The translations under genes and the position numbers were made by a program. From an archaeon (GTDB lineage Archaea; Thermoproteota; Nitrososphaeria; Nitrososphaerales; Nitrosopumilaceae): a stretch of 64,000 bases of DNA. Positions 39,905 through 49,938 of the stretch are shown here, piece by piece. The notes beneath the pieces were generated by a model. That model worked only from the letters and a program-made list of their open reading frames with translations. It made no database searches and was not told where the DNA came from. The number at the start of each line of letters is the position of its first letter. The first letter of the stretch is position 1. The stretch is taken from contig JAJRWR010000020.1 in assembly GCA_024276695.1 (NCBI GenBank), positions 1-64,000 of the forward strand, written 5' to 3'.

Positions 39905-40104
39905 TTTTTTTTGAAAATCACAGATCCTATAACCAAAATAATAATTCCTATAATCATCATTTGTATTCCATATGTTATCCAATCTGGATTTGAATACATG
40001 AATGATGATTTTGGTCCTACAATTGTTTGCCCTTGAAGGTGGAAAATAAAGCCAAAAATTCCTATAATAATTCCTATGGTTACTAGAGTTTTTCCACCTT
40101 TCAT
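39901..40104 (-). CDS. Small membrane protein
   Basis: Two predicted TM helices, 67 aa. Confidence 0.55.
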   Translation of the reverse strand: MKGGKTLVTIGIIIGIFGFIFHLQGQTIVGPKSSFMYSNPDWITYGIQMMIIGIIILVIGSVIFKKN

Positions 40105-40207
40105 GAAATTTTTCCTTGGTACTAGTAAAAAAGGGTAAACAGAATTGATAATTTGACCAAATGATTTTCTGATTTGGTTTTTAATTATTTTCTTATGATG
40201 TCATAAA

Positions 40208-40894
40208 ATGTCTAATTGGAATGATCATCAAGAATCCTCCATCCATAGTCATATGGGTTTAATTTTATTTGGCACTTCGGCATCTCTTGCAATTATCTTA
40301 TTTCTGATATTTCATCCTCAAATTGAGGCTATTAACAAAGAATCGCCAATTCTAATCAATATCATGTTTTTTCCTGCAATGGCTGTAGGATTTCTTTATG
40401 GAGTTCGAATCACAGAAAGGGCTGTAAAGCCATCAGAAATACGTAGTCCAATTAAAAGATCGATTGTAAAAATTTTCTTATTCTTTTTTGTTATTGGGGG
40501 AATGTTCAGCTCTGTTAATTTTGCAATCAATGGTGGGAGTATAATGCCTGATATTACAATACTTGATGATGGATTATTGTCTTGGCTAAATAGTTTCATA
40601 ACTGCAAATGGAGGTGCAACATTTCTAATTATAACAAGTATTGGTTTGATGGCAGGTGCAACCAAGCGGATCGTTGGAATGAATGCTGGAATAATTAATC
40701 GAATGGTTACGTTTGTTGGAACTTTTGTCTTTTTCACAATGCTTGTTCTAAGTTTTACAAAATCAGATCCAACGTCCTCCGGAGTTTTCTTGTATACCTT
40801 TTATCAAGCAGGCATTGTAGGTGGTGCATTTTTTGCAATGAATCGTCTTACTAAAAATCAAAATATGCTGGAAGATTATACTAATGGATTCTAA
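40208..40894 (+). CDS. Hypothetical multi-TM protein
   Basis: 228 aa, multiple hydrophobic helices. Confidence 0.7.
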   Translation: MSNWNDHQESSIHSHMGLILFGTSASLAIILFLIFHPQIEAINKESPILINIMFFPAMAVGFLYGVRITERAVKPSEIRSPIKRSIVKIFLFFFVIGGMFSSVNFAINGGSIMPDITILDDGLLSWLNSFITANGGATFLIITSIGLMAGATKRIVGMNAGIINRMVTFVGTFVFFTMLVLSFTKSDPTSSGVFLYTFYQAGIVGGAFFAMNRLTKNQNMLEDYTNGF

Positions 40895-40895
40895 T

Positions 40896-41144
40896 TTATT
40901 TTTCCAGATCGACAAAAATTCCTGAGGTTTTAGTATTGATTCTCTCCCAGTATATTTCACAACTATCTGTTTTGAAGTCATTCATTTCACATTCATCAAA
41001 ATGAGCTGTTTTGTCTCTTGCAATGTTATCTGATAACAATACATCGTCTGCAGTAAACAGTGCTATGATGCCTATCGCTGCTAAACTTGCAGCCACTAAA
41101 ATCATTGAATATCCAACTTTAGCATAATTGTGAGGGTCTTTCAT
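40896..41144 (-). CDS. Hypothetical single-TM protein
   Basis: N-terminal TM; CEMNDFKTDSCEIYWERI. Confidence 0.6.
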   Translation of the reverse strand: MKDPHNYAKVGYSMILVAASLAAIGIIALFTADDVLLSDNIARDKTAHFDECEMNDFKTDSCEIYWERINTKTSGIFVDLEK

Positions 41145-41261
41145 TTATGGAAAATCAATGACTCTAGAATTTAATCTTTTCAAGTTGAATGTTTGCGATC
41201 AAATTGATGACAATATTGAATTTTTTGAGAAAAGATGAAAAGAAAGTACTAAAAGATAACT

Positions 41262-41750
41262 ATGTTGAGCATCCAAATCCTTCAATACGAGTTTCTAGGG
41301 CCAATTTCTCTTGAAGAGTGGGGTCCACCTATGGAAAAAGTCGTATATTTGATAATGTCTCGAGATCAAGACAAATTTGAAATTGTCTATGTTGGTGATT
41401 GTCAAAAGACTGATGATTTGTCTTTTTTTACTGGAAATCCTAACTTCAAATGTTGGGTGGAAAAATCTGGCTCTGAAAAATCCCTACATCTTGCAATATT
41501 ACCTTTGTTTGAATCAAGTTCAGAAAGTAGACAAAGTGTTTTAAATAAAATTAAGACTCGTTATAATCCACCTTGCAACTCTTATGATGAACCTACAAAA
41601 CCTGATTACAAAGTAAGAATTTCAAAACCTGATCCTATATTTTCTTGTGCGTGCTGTGGTGCTGAAATGAAGGCAGAAAAAGTCTTGGGAAAATCTACTC
41701 TATTTCGGTGTACCCGTTGTGGAATAAGTGATACAAAACTTAATTCTTGA
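41262..41750 (+). CDS. Hypothetical protein with C-terminal zinc ribbon
   Basis: CACCGAEMKAEKVLGKSTLFRCTRCG. Confidence 0.65.
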   Translation: MLSIQILQYEFLGPISLEEWGPPMEKVVYLIMSRDQDKFEIVYVGDCQKTDDLSFFTGNPNFKCWVEKSGSEKSLHLAILPLFESSSESRQSVLNKIKTRYNPPCNSYDEPTKPDYKVRISKPDPIFSCACCGAEMKAEKVLGKSTLFRCTRCGISDTKLNS

Positions 41751-41973
41751 CTTTGTTTTGAACGTCAAAGAGTTGTAGTGTGAGCAAATCTAGTGCTTTT
41801 TTCAAATGCTGAAATTCATTTATTGAATGCATTTGACCTTCAACTAATGCTCTTTGAATTTTGATTGAATTTTTCTCAAATTCATTTGATACAATAATCT
41901 CCATGGCGTTAAGTTTTGATAACAAATTATCCAAATCTTTAATCATTTCATCTGATGGTTTGTGTTTGTCCAT
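41740..41973 (-). CDS. Hypothetical coiled-coil protein
   Basis: 77 aa, helical composition; convergent 11-nt overlap with neighbour. Confidence 0.5.
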   Translation of the reverse strand: MDKHKPSDEMIKDLDNLLSKLNAMEIIVSNEFEKNSIKIQRALVEGQMHSINEFQHLKKALDLLTLQLFDVQNKVKN

Positions 41974-42005
41974 GATTATCTAAAATAATTTTAATATATG
42001 AATCG

Positions 42006-42158
42006 TTACAAAAGATCTTCATCAATTTTTTGGATGGGATCTACATATTGCAGACATGTACAATTTGGAATTTGACATTTTCCACCCTTGATAATAGAGT
42101 CACTCTCCTGATTTGTAATGTGTATTTGATCTGTATGATGACATCTTTTACAATTCAT
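42006..42158 (-). CDS. 50-aa Cys-rich microprotein
   Basis: MNCKRCHHTDQIHITNQESDSIIKGGKCQIPNCTCLQYVDPIQKIDEDLL. Confidence 0.55.
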   Translation of the reverse strand: MNCKRCHHTDQIHITNQESDSIIKGGKCQIPNCTCLQYVDPIQKIDEDLL

Positions 42159-42174
42159 AAAATCATCCTACGAA

Positions 42175-43209
42175 TTAAGGAATTAAAACTCCTCTTGCTT
42201 CAATCTCTGAATCTTTTAGTTTTTTGAGTGCTTCATTTGCCTTTTCTAATGGAAATGTTTGGGTGATGACATCTAAATTATTCTCATCACAAATTTTGAT
42301 TACTTGTTCCATATCTTTTGTAGATCCAATTAGTGTGCCTCTGATTGTTTTTTCTTCAAATGCCATAAATGCTGGATTTTCTCCCACTGTTGCAATCACG
42401 ATTAATCCTCCTTTTTTTACTGACTTTATTGCGGTATCCGTTACAATATCTGCTGGTGCAAAAACAATTGCTGCATCTAGTGTTCCATGTTTTTCTTTTA
42501 ATTTGGATAGGAATTCTTCTTGATTTTCAGAAAATACCATTGCATCTATTGCTCCTAATTTTTTTGCAACATCAAGATGACTTTTAGTTCTAGAAAATGC
42601 AATAACATCACAATTTTCAATTTTGGCAAATTGTACTGCCATATGCCCCACCCCTCCAATTCCAAAAATTCCAATTTTTTTATTTCGTTTAGGTTCTGAT
42701 GCTTTAACTGCTTTGTATGCTGTAATCCCTGCACAAAATAATGGTGCAGCATATTCTGCTTTCATATTTTCTGGAATTTTGGTAGCAAAATCCTCTGTCA
42801 CTGTGACATACTCTGAGTATCCTCCCTTGAGTGATTCTCCTAAAATTATAGATGACTCACAAAGATACTCTTTTCCTTCTTTACAATATTGGCATTCTTT
42901 ACAAGCTTCTAACAGTGGAGTAATTCCTGCTCTATCCCCAATTTTGAATTTTGTTACACTATCTCCAATTCCTATTACTTTACCAACTACTTCGTGCCCT
43001 GGAACAGTTGGAAGTAATGGTGGAATTCCTATATCTTGCCAGTCTCCTTCAATTCCATGAAGTTGTGAGTGACATACTCCACAGGCTTCGATTTTTAATA
43101 AAATTTCATTTGGTCTTTTAATTTCATGTTTATCTATCTTGGTAAGTTTCAATGGGTTTGTTTCTATTTTAGCACATTCTGAAAGCACCATTGCACGCAT
43201 TTTTTCCAT
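42175..43209 (-). CDS. Zinc-dependent alcohol dehydrogenase
   Basis: CGVCHSQLHGIEGDW, GHEVVGKVIGIGDSV, CKECQYCKEGKEYLC, GIGGVGHMAVQFA; start trimmed from 43311 to Met at 43209. Confidence 0.9.
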   Translation of the reverse strand: MEKMRAMVLSECAKIETNPLKLTKIDKHEIKRPNEILLKIEACGVCHSQLHGIEGDWQDIGIPPLLPTVPGHEVVGKVIGIGDSVTKFKIGDRAGITPLLEACKECQYCKEGKEYLCESSIILGESLKGGYSEYVTVTEDFATKIPENMKAEYAAPLFCAGITAYKAVKASEPKRNKKIGIFGIGGVGHMAVQFAKIENCDVIAFSRTKSHLDVAKKLGAIDAMVFSENQEEFLSKLKEKHGTLDAAIVFAPADIVTDTAIKSVKKGGLIVIATVGENPAFMAFEEKTIRGTLIGSTKDMEQVIKICDENNLDVITQTFPLEKANEALKKLKDSEIEARGVLIP

Positions 43210-43446
43210 AATTTTAAAGGAAAACCACGAAATTTTAAGATTCGTTAATCTTATTCTATTTATACTGAATAAAAAATCATGCATTTGTAGACTCGTATGA
43301 TTTAGTTCCATGGGAAATTATCCAGTGGATGTTTAAATTATCATCAATCTGATAAATCTAATGGCCAATAGGTTGGTCTATTCTAAACAATAGGCCAATC
43401 TTGCTTTTACGCTAAGATTTATTTGCAAAATTGAAAAAATCATTAT

Positions 43447-43680
43447 ATGCCTGAAATTACAGATGAAGATCGTGAAAGAGTAAAACTATTACAAATAGTC
43501 ACTAGTTCAAAACATGAATTCAAAAAACTTTCTTTAGAACAATTAAAACGATTACAAGAATTAGTTGAAAAAAAAGATTACAGTCATGACAAAAAAGCAC
43601 ATAAATCCAAAGTAAAATTACTAGGAAAAATCAATGTTCGAATTTATGAATTGACTGAAGGCAAAGGAATTTGGAGTTAA
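43447..43680 (+). CDS. Hypothetical small protein
   Basis: 77 aa charged ORF with TATA-like sequence upstream. Confidence 0.6.
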   Translation: MPEITDEDRERVKLLQIVTSSKHEFKKLSLEQLKRLQELVEKKDYSHDKKAHKSKVKLLGKINVRIYELTEGKGIWS

Positions 43681-43721
43681 TTTCTAATTAAGTACTAATA
43701 TTCAAACAAATTTGATAAACT

Positions 43722-45749
43722 GTGGTTGAAAATAATCTTATCAATGAAAGTAGTCCGTATTTACTTCAGCATGCCAACAATCCAGTTAATTGGTATGGTT
43801 GGAATGACGAATCATTAAAAAAAGCAAAAGATGAAAACAAACCTATTTTTCTAAGTATTGGATACAGCTCATGTCATTGGTGTCATGTGATGGCTCATGA
43901 ATCATTTGAAAATGATGATGTTGCTGAATTTATGAATGCAAATTTTATTAATATCAAAGTTGACCGAGAAGAGCGACCTGATATTGATGATATTTATCAA
44001 AAAGTTTGTCAGATAGCAACAGGTCAAGGTGGTTGGCCATTGAGTATTTTTCTTACTCCCGATCAAAAACCATTCTATGTTGGAACTTATTTTCCAGTTT
44101 TGGATTCTAATGGACGTCCAGGGTTTGGAAGTATTTGCAGACAACTCTCACAAGCTTGGAAAGAAAAACCAAAAGATATTGAAAGTTCTGCCAAGAAATT
44201 TCTTGGCGCATTAAATAAATCTGAAACCATTAATGTTCCTTCAAAATTAGAACGAACTATACTTGATGAGGCCGCTATGAATTTGTTTCAATTAGGTGAT
44301 ACTGCATATGGTGGATTTGGTTCGGCACCAAAATTCCCAAACGCTGCAAATGTTTCATTTCTTTTTAGATATGCTAAACTCACTGGATTGACTAAATTCA
44401 ATGAATTTGCGCTCAAAACTCTCAAAAAAATGGCAAATGGTGGAATATTTGATCAAATAGGTGGTGGATTTTCTAGATATTCTACAGATGTAAAATGGCT
44501 AGTCCCTCATTTTGAAAAAATGCTTTATGACAATGCTCTGATTCCAGTTAATTATGCTGAAGCATACCAAATTACAAAAGATCCTTTTTACCTTGATGTT
44601 TTGAAAAAAACGCTTGATTTTGTATTGCGTGATATGACCTCTCCTGAAAATGGATTTTATTCTGCATATGATGCTGATTCTGAGGGTGTGGAGGGAAAAT
44701 ACTATGTATGGAAGAAAAATGAAATCAAAGAAATTCTTGGGAGTGATGCTGATTTGTTTTGTTTGTACTATGATGTAACTGATGGTGGAAATTGGGAGGG
44801 AAATAATATTCTATGTAACAATCTCAACATATCTACAGTTGCTTTTAATTTTGGAATTTCTGAAACTGAAGTTAAAAAAATAATATATTCATGTTCTGAA
44901 AAATTATTAAAAGTACGCTCTTCGAGGATTCCTCCTGGATTAGATGATAAGGTCTTAGTTTCATGGAATTCTCTGATGATTACTGCTTTTGCAAAGGGAT
45001 ATCGTGTCACAGGAGATTCTAAATATCTGGATGCTGCAAAAAATTGTATTTCATTCATTGAGAAGAATCTATTTGATAATGATAAATTACTACGAACATA
45101 CAAAAATGGAACTGCAAAGATTGATGGATATTTAGAAGATTATTCTTATTTTATCAATGCTCTATTGGATGTGTTTGAAATTGAACCTGATGAAAAATAT
45201 TTGAAACTATCTTTGAAATTGGGACATCATTTAGTCAATCATTTCTGGGATTCTGAAAACAATAGTTTCTTCATGACTTCTGATAAGCATGAAAAATTAA
45301 TCATTCGACCCAAGAGTAATTATGATTTGTCTTTACCCTCTGGAAATTCTGTATCTGCGTTTGTCCTGCTTAGATTGTATCATCTCTCTCAAGAACCATC
45401 TTTTCTTGAAATAGCTACAAAAATAATGGAATCTCAGGCACAAATGGCAGCTGAAAATCCATTTGGATTTGGATATTTACTAAATACAATTTCTATGTAT
45501 GTTCAAAAACCTGTAGAAATTACCATTATCAATACTGAAAATTCTAAAATATGTGAATCGTTATTTTTAGATTATCTGCCAAATTCTATTATGGTAATGA
45601 TTCATAATACTTCTCAATTGGAAAACCTTTCAGTGTATCCATTCTTTACAGGAAAATCGTTTGATGATAAAACTACTGTCTTTGTTTGTAAAAACTTTAC
45701 TTGCTCCTTACCACTTCATACACTTGATGAAATTAATTCAAATCTTTAG
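43722..45749 (+). CDS. Thioredoxin-domain DUF255 (YyaL/SPATA20-like) protein
   Basis: [60 protein letters not shown]. Confidence 0.93.
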   Translation: MVENNLINESSPYLLQHANNPVNWYGWNDESLKKAKDENKPIFLSIGYSSCHWCHVMAHESFENDDVAEFMNANFINIKVDREERPDIDDIYQKVCQIATGQGGWPLSIFLTPDQKPFYVGTYFPVLDSNGRPGFGSICRQLSQAWKEKPKDIESSAKKFLGALNKSETINVPSKLERTILDEAAMNLFQLGDTAYGGFGSAPKFPNAANVSFLFRYAKLTGLTKFNEFALKTLKKMANGGIFDQIGGGFSRYSTDVKWLVPHFEKMLYDNALIPVNYAEAYQITKDPFYLDVLKKTLDFVLRDMTSPENGFYSAYDADSEGVEGKYYVWKKNEIKEILGSDADLFCLYYDVTDGGNWEGNNILCNNLNISTVAFNFGISETEVKKIIYSCSEKLLKVRSSRIPPGLDDKVLVSWNSLMITAFAKGYRVTGDSKYLDAAKNCISFIEKNLFDNDKLLRTYKNGTAKIDGYLEDYSYFINALLDVFEIEPDEKYLKLSLKLGHHLVNHFWDSENNSFFMTSDKHEKLIIRPKSNYDLSLPSGNSVSAFVLLRLYHLSQEPSFLEIATKIMESQAQMAAENPFGFGYLLNTISMYVQKPVEITIINTENSKICESLFLDYLPNSIMVMIHNTSQLENLSVYPFFTGKSFDDKTTVFVCKNFTCSLPLHTLDEINSNL

Positions 45750-46065
45750 ATTTTCTTAAATCCACTTCGATGATATTTCCAACTTGAGGTCTTTCCATGT
45801 TGTTATATCTTGACTTTGGCATTGCAATTGTAATCTGGGTTTGTTGATATGATTTGATATTCACTGTTGGTTGCGCCTGTAAAATTGCTTCTAGCAATGG
45901 CATCACTTGTTCTTTAGTTTCTGAATCTAGTTTTTTTGAAACATTCTCAATTATCATCTGTTTCTGGGAAATTGGTTCAGTCGAAATATTTTCAATTAAT
46001 GTTAATTGAATCATTTGACCATTATCTACTATTTGCGTAATTTTAAATTCATTTGTATCTGACAT
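45733..46065 (-). CDS. Hypothetical protein
   Basis: 110 aa ORF. Confidence 0.55.
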   Translation of the reverse strand: MSDTNEFKITQIVDNGQMIQLTLIENISTEPISQKQMIIENVSKKLDSETKEQVMPLLEAILQAQPTVNIKSYQQTQITIAMPKSRYNNMERPQVGNIIEVDLRKSKDLN

Positions 46066-46095
46066 GATGAGTTTATCTTTCTTGATGATTTATCT

Positions 46096-46188
46096 TTAAC
46101 GAATTGAAAAATACAATGTAATAATCGCAGTAACTACTGCTGCAGTCACTCCTAATCCAAAGATAATTTTACTTCCATCAACTTTCAT
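46096..46188 (-). CDS. Putative 30-aa single-TM microprotein
   Basis: MKVDGSKIIFGLGVTAAVVTAIITLYFSIR. Confidence 0.4.
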   Translation of the reverse strand: MKVDGSKIIFGLGVTAAVVTAIITLYFSIR

Positions 46189-46298
46189 GGTATCTATTCA
46201 TAATAGTTGGAATTAAACTATGCTAATTTTTAATTTCTGAAATTATTTTTACTGATGATTTCTACGTAAGTGTTTTAATAGAAAATTACCACTATCTG

Positions 46299-46383
46299 TT
46301 ATCGCATACTAACTGTATTCACACCTGCGATAATACGACCAGTCCCACAGGAGTCATAAAGAGTGTCCATCTGGACACTCTTT
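46299..46383 (+). ncRNA. Candidate structured ncRNA with terminator-like hairpin
   Basis: TTATCGCA/TGCGATAA stem, 11-bp perfect hairpin AAAGAGTGTCC-ATCT-GGACACTCTTT then T; TATA-like TTTTAATA about 25 nt upstream. Confidence 0.45.
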
Positions 46384-46734
46384 TCAATTAAAATCCTTTT
46401 TGAAATTTAGATTTCCAGGCTCATCTTCAGATTCTTTCTTAGATGCCTCTGGTTTTGGGGGATCAAGAATGGCTTTTTTGATTAATGCTGCACGTTCTTT
46501 TATGATTTGATTGAATTCTCGTATATCGTCCAATCCTGGAGTTTGTTGTTGATTTTGATATGCTTGTAAAAATCCAGAATAAACGCATCCTGTTATGATT
46601 CCAAATGCAGTATCTGGGACTGATTCTATTTCAGGAACAAAATTTTCTGCTATTTGTTTGTAAGATTCTGATTCATTAATGTAATAATCAATTAAGCTAT
46701 CGATGAAATCCTTGTTTTCTTTAGAAATTGCCAT
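46384..46734 (-). CDS. Hypothetical protein
   Basis: 116 aa ORF. Confidence 0.6.
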   Translation of the reverse strand: MAISKENKDFIDSLIDYYINESESYKQIAENFVPEIESVPDTAFGIITGCVYSGFLQAYQNQQQTPGLDDIREFNQIIKERAALIKKAILDPPKPEASKKESEDEPGNLNFKKDFN

Positions 46735-46810
46735 ATGTTTTTTCTTGATTTCCTAGTTTATTTAATTGTCTTTTGATTAATCGTTTATTTATTCATGAAT
46801 TATTTTCAAG

Positions 46811-47269
46811 ATGTTGTGGAAATTAGAATTAGATGAAAATTTTTTTCGAATATATGATTCAAAAAAACTCATTGCGGGATATTTTGATCCTGATTATGGG
46901 GATGTTTTTCCAAAAGAAAATTCAGAAGAAATTATTTCATCTATGTTAAAAAATCACGATAAAATATTAGGTGGAATGATGATGGTTCCCTTTGTAAAAT
47001 TTAAATTATTTGATACTGATTTGGACACTTCTTTAACAAATGTTGAAGAACAAGTGACTAGAGTTAATAACCATTTACAAAAATGGAAAAATTTCTTGTC
47101 TAAAACTAACCGTCAATCTCATTCTATTAGAATATCCCACACTGATCAGGATATGCTTACAATCACTTTTAATGTAATATTTTCAAAGCCCACACCTCTT
47201 GAAAAAATATCATTATCTGAGGAACTCTTAGAAACTTTAGAACTATTACGAAAATCTGATTTGTTATAG
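46811..47269 (+). CDS. Hypothetical protein
   Basis: 152 aa ORF. Confidence 0.65.
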   Translation: MLWKLELDENFFRIYDSKKLIAGYFDPDYGDVFPKENSEEIISSMLKNHDKILGGMMMVPFVKFKLFDTDLDTSLTNVEEQVTRVNNHLQKWKNFLSKTNRQSHSIRISHTDQDMLTITFNVIFSKPTPLEKISLSEELLETLELLRKSDLL

Positions 47270-47280
47270 TATTTTTTTAT

Positions 47281-47970
47281 CTAAGGTAGATGATCATTTT
47301 TCCATTTCTCAGCCACATTAAAACAATTGAACCACTCGACTTCTGTTTCATCTGAGTCAAATTCATTCATTTCATTTTTGAATTCAATATCGCATTCATT
47401 TTTCATATTTTCTGAAATCCGAATTACTTTTTGTTTAAGAACGTTATCTGGAGGTGTAAATTTATCTGCCTCATTGAATTTAACAATTCCTGCTTTAGCT
47501 AATTGAAATTCAACTAATCCTAAATTTTCATATTCGTAAGCTTCTTGAATCTGTGTATCTGATCTTATTTTTGCTGATTCATCTCCTGTAGAAATCCATT
47601 TGATATATTCAATATCACTATTTAGTTGAGTTTCAGATGAAATCTTAAACAATTCTACAGAGCTTTCAAATAATTCTGGTGTTGATAATTGATCATACCT
47701 TGAAATAATTTTTTCAAATTCATTTACATGTTCTTCATAATATTCCAATAATTCTTCTTTTGTGATATCTCCTTCATCTAATTTGATTTTTTCAGAATAA
47801 AATTTTGATTGTAATTCTGCAACATCTTGCTGAATTCTTGCTAATTCATTACCAAACTGAAATCCTTGCTGTTTAGTCTGATCTGCCGAATAGTTGTATG
47901 CAACTATTACTATGATGATTATGATGCCTATTGCTGCAATTGTAATGTTTTGTATTTTATTTTTCTTCAA
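47281..47970 (-). CDS. Hypothetical membrane-anchored protein
   Basis: N-terminal TM, 229 aa. Confidence 0.65.
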   Translation of the reverse strand: MKKNKIQNITIAAIGIIIIIVIVAYNYSADQTKQQGFQFGNELARIQQDVAELQSKFYSEKIKLDEGDITKEELLEYYEEHVNEFEKIISRYDQLSTPELFESSVELFKISSETQLNSDIEYIKWISTGDESAKIRSDTQIQEAYEYENLGLVEFQLAKAGIVKFNEADKFTPPDNVLKQKVIRISENMKNECDIEFKNEMNEFDSDETEVEWFNCFNVAEKWKNDHLP

Positions 47971-48257
47971 AGATAATCTACATAATTTCCATTTTCATCT
48001 AACTTTAATTCAATTGTAAATTCTGTACCACTGATAAAAGAATCGTTTCTAGTAGTCCTAACTCTTCCAATGACTAGTTCATATGGCCAAATCTCTACTA
48101 CTATTGAGCCTACTTTTGCAATTGGCGTCTCTGTAATCTCCATATCTTCACGTTTAACCCCATGTCTTTCAAGCATGTGTATGGCGTGATCTAATAGCGG
48201 TTCAGGGTTGTTGTAATTTAGTACCCAAACTTTTCCTTCATAATCAATTTTCTGCAA
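47967..48257 (-). CDS. Hypothetical protein
   Basis: 96 aa ORF overlapping 47281..47970 by 4 nt. Confidence 0.6.
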   Translation of the reverse strand: MQKIDYEGKVWVLNYNNPEPLLDHAIHMLERHGVKREDMEITETPIAKVGSIVVEIWPYELVIGRVRTTRNDSFISGTEFTIELKLDENGNYVDYL

Positions 48258-48344
48258 TTTGAAACAATCCTAAATTTACTCATATAACAATTATTCTGTT
48301 GGTTATTTTAGTTGGCTATATTATATTCACTATCAAGTATAATC

Positions 48345-48656
48345 ATGGAGTCCAAAACCTACCAAGTAATTTCAGAGTTTGATGAGCAAAAAGACTATGG
48401 ATTTTCAATCAGGCCTAGACACAAAAAATGTCTTTTACTTTTAGAGCAGAATCAAACTCTTACTCCTAAAGATTTTCTCAACAAACACTATGACCAAATA
48501 GGAAAAAAGGAAACCCCAGTCAAGCAAAAAAAGGATATTTTTTACCAGGCAATGTCTATTGGAAAAAAGATCGGAGTTGTAAAAGACTATTCTCAATACC
48601 ATGTATCATTTAGAGAATTTATTGGTCTTGAGACTGTTCATTATTTTACAGAATAA
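48345..48656 (+). CDS. Hypothetical protein
   Basis: MESKTYQVISEFDEQK...; Met at 48345 preferred over track start 48312. Confidence 0.6.
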   Translation: MESKTYQVISEFDEQKDYGFSIRPRHKKCLLLLEQNQTLTPKDFLNKHYDQIGKKETPVKQKKDIFYQAMSIGKKIGVVKDYSQYHVSFREFIGLETVHYFTE

Positions 48657-48815
48657 TTGAGACAAAGGGTTTTTTTCGCTTATCCTGTATGTAGATAATC
48701 TTGGCCCAACTCAGAATTCATATATTTATGCATTGTGGCAATTGGATTGATTTCGACATTTACTATACTGATGTCTCCCAAAATTTTAATCTAAAAAACA
48801 ATAGATCATAGTAAT

Positions 48816-49253
48816 TTATAAAATTAAAATCGGACAAGGTGAATTTCTAAACATGTTTTCAACTGTACTGTGGTAATGTTGTTTTTCTATGTGTGAAGAG
48901 AGTTTTGTTCTAGTTGTAATGATTAGATCTATTTTATGCTGTTTGGCAAATTCAAGAATTCTGGTTGATGCTAATCCATTTTTGATAATTCTGGAATCAC
49001 ATGAAATATCGTGTTCTTTGGCAAATTTTTTTAATTTCAGATGTTGTTTCTCTACTAGTCTACATTCTTTTTCAAATTCCTGCTTGCTTGTTTTTGTTTT
49101 AAAAAATCCAAATGTGGGTCGTTCTTCTAAACAAGTAAGAACAGTGATCTTTGCATGAATTGATGATGCTAGGGATATGGCTTTTCTAAATGCATTTTCA
49201 CTGCCTGTAGTTCCATTATATGGAACTAAGATATGCGCAAAAGTTTTTGTCAT
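48816..49253 (-). CDS. Universal stress protein (UspA family)
   Basis: HILVPYNGTTGSENAFRKAISLA ... IITTRTKLS...SPCPILI; start trimmed to Met at 49253 giving ATGA overlap. Confidence 0.85.
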   Translation of the reverse strand: MTKTFAHILVPYNGTTGSENAFRKAISLASSIHAKITVLTCLEERPTFGFFKTKTSKQEFEKECRLVEKQHLKLKKFAKEHDISCDSRIIKNGLASTRILEFAKQHKIDLIITTRTKLSSHIEKQHYHSTVENMFRNSPCPILIL

Positions 49254-49720
49254 TTCTTTTCTGCGTCCATCATCAAAACAGGGCAAGCCGTATTTTCAAT
49301 GATCTTTCTTGAAACACTTCCCAGAGTCAAAAGACTTTTTATTCCTTTGAGCTTTCTTCTTTTTGCCATTACGATCAAATCTATTTTTTGGTTTTTCACA
49401 ATTTTTAAAATTTCTTCAGCAGGTAATCCTGTTACTACTTTCAAGTAAGACTTTATACCATTTTTTGTACATGTTTTTACTCGTTTTTCCATTTCTTTTT
49501 CCATGACTAGTTTCATTTCTTCTGTTACCTGCGCAATTTCCTTCTTGATTTTAGCTGCTTGAGAGACATGAAGTGAAAATACGGGAATATGTGGAAAGTC
49601 TTCAATTACATGTAGTAATATTATTTCAGATGAAGATGATTTTGCGATATGAATTGCATGTTCAAGTGCTAAATCTCCTGCAGAAGTCCCTGCATGTGAA
49701 ACAAGAATTTTATCATACAT
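49250..49720 (-). CDS. Universal stress protein (UspA family)
   Basis: KILVSHAGTSAGDLALEHAIHIA ... IVMAKRRKLKGIKSLLTLGSVSRKIIENTACPVL. Confidence 0.9.
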   Translation of the reverse strand: MYDKILVSHAGTSAGDLALEHAIHIAKSSSSEIILLHVIEDFPHIPVFSLHVSQAAKIKKEIAQVTEEMKLVMEKEMEKRVKTCTKNGIKSYLKVVTGLPAEEILKIVKNQKIDLIVMAKRRKLKGIKSLLTLGSVSRKIIENTACPVLMMDAEKK

Positions 49721-49866
49721 AATTTAAAAACATCATTTAGGTTATTTAAGAGAATCCTAAATTCTTAATTTAAATATTGAACAAATGCTTCAAATTTAAT
49801 AATATATTTTATAATATATCAGGATTTAATTTTCAAAACCAATAATTTTTTTAAGATAAATATGGT

Positions 49867-49938
49867 CTATCCTTTCATAGTATAATCACATTCAAAACCA
49901 CAATCATTACATCTGATGTTTACTATTTCAGAAGTCAT
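49867..49938 (-). CDS. Putative 23-aa Cys motif microprotein
   Basis: MTSEIVNIRCNDCGFECDYTMKG; ATGA overlap with the cyclase stop. Confidence 0.4.
   Translation of the reverse strand: MTSEIVNIRCNDCGFECDYTMKG

Noticed and set aside
40156-40178. ACCAAAT/ATTTGGT hairpin with T tract
   Set aside because: Only 7 AT-rich bp; weak and common by chance in this genome.
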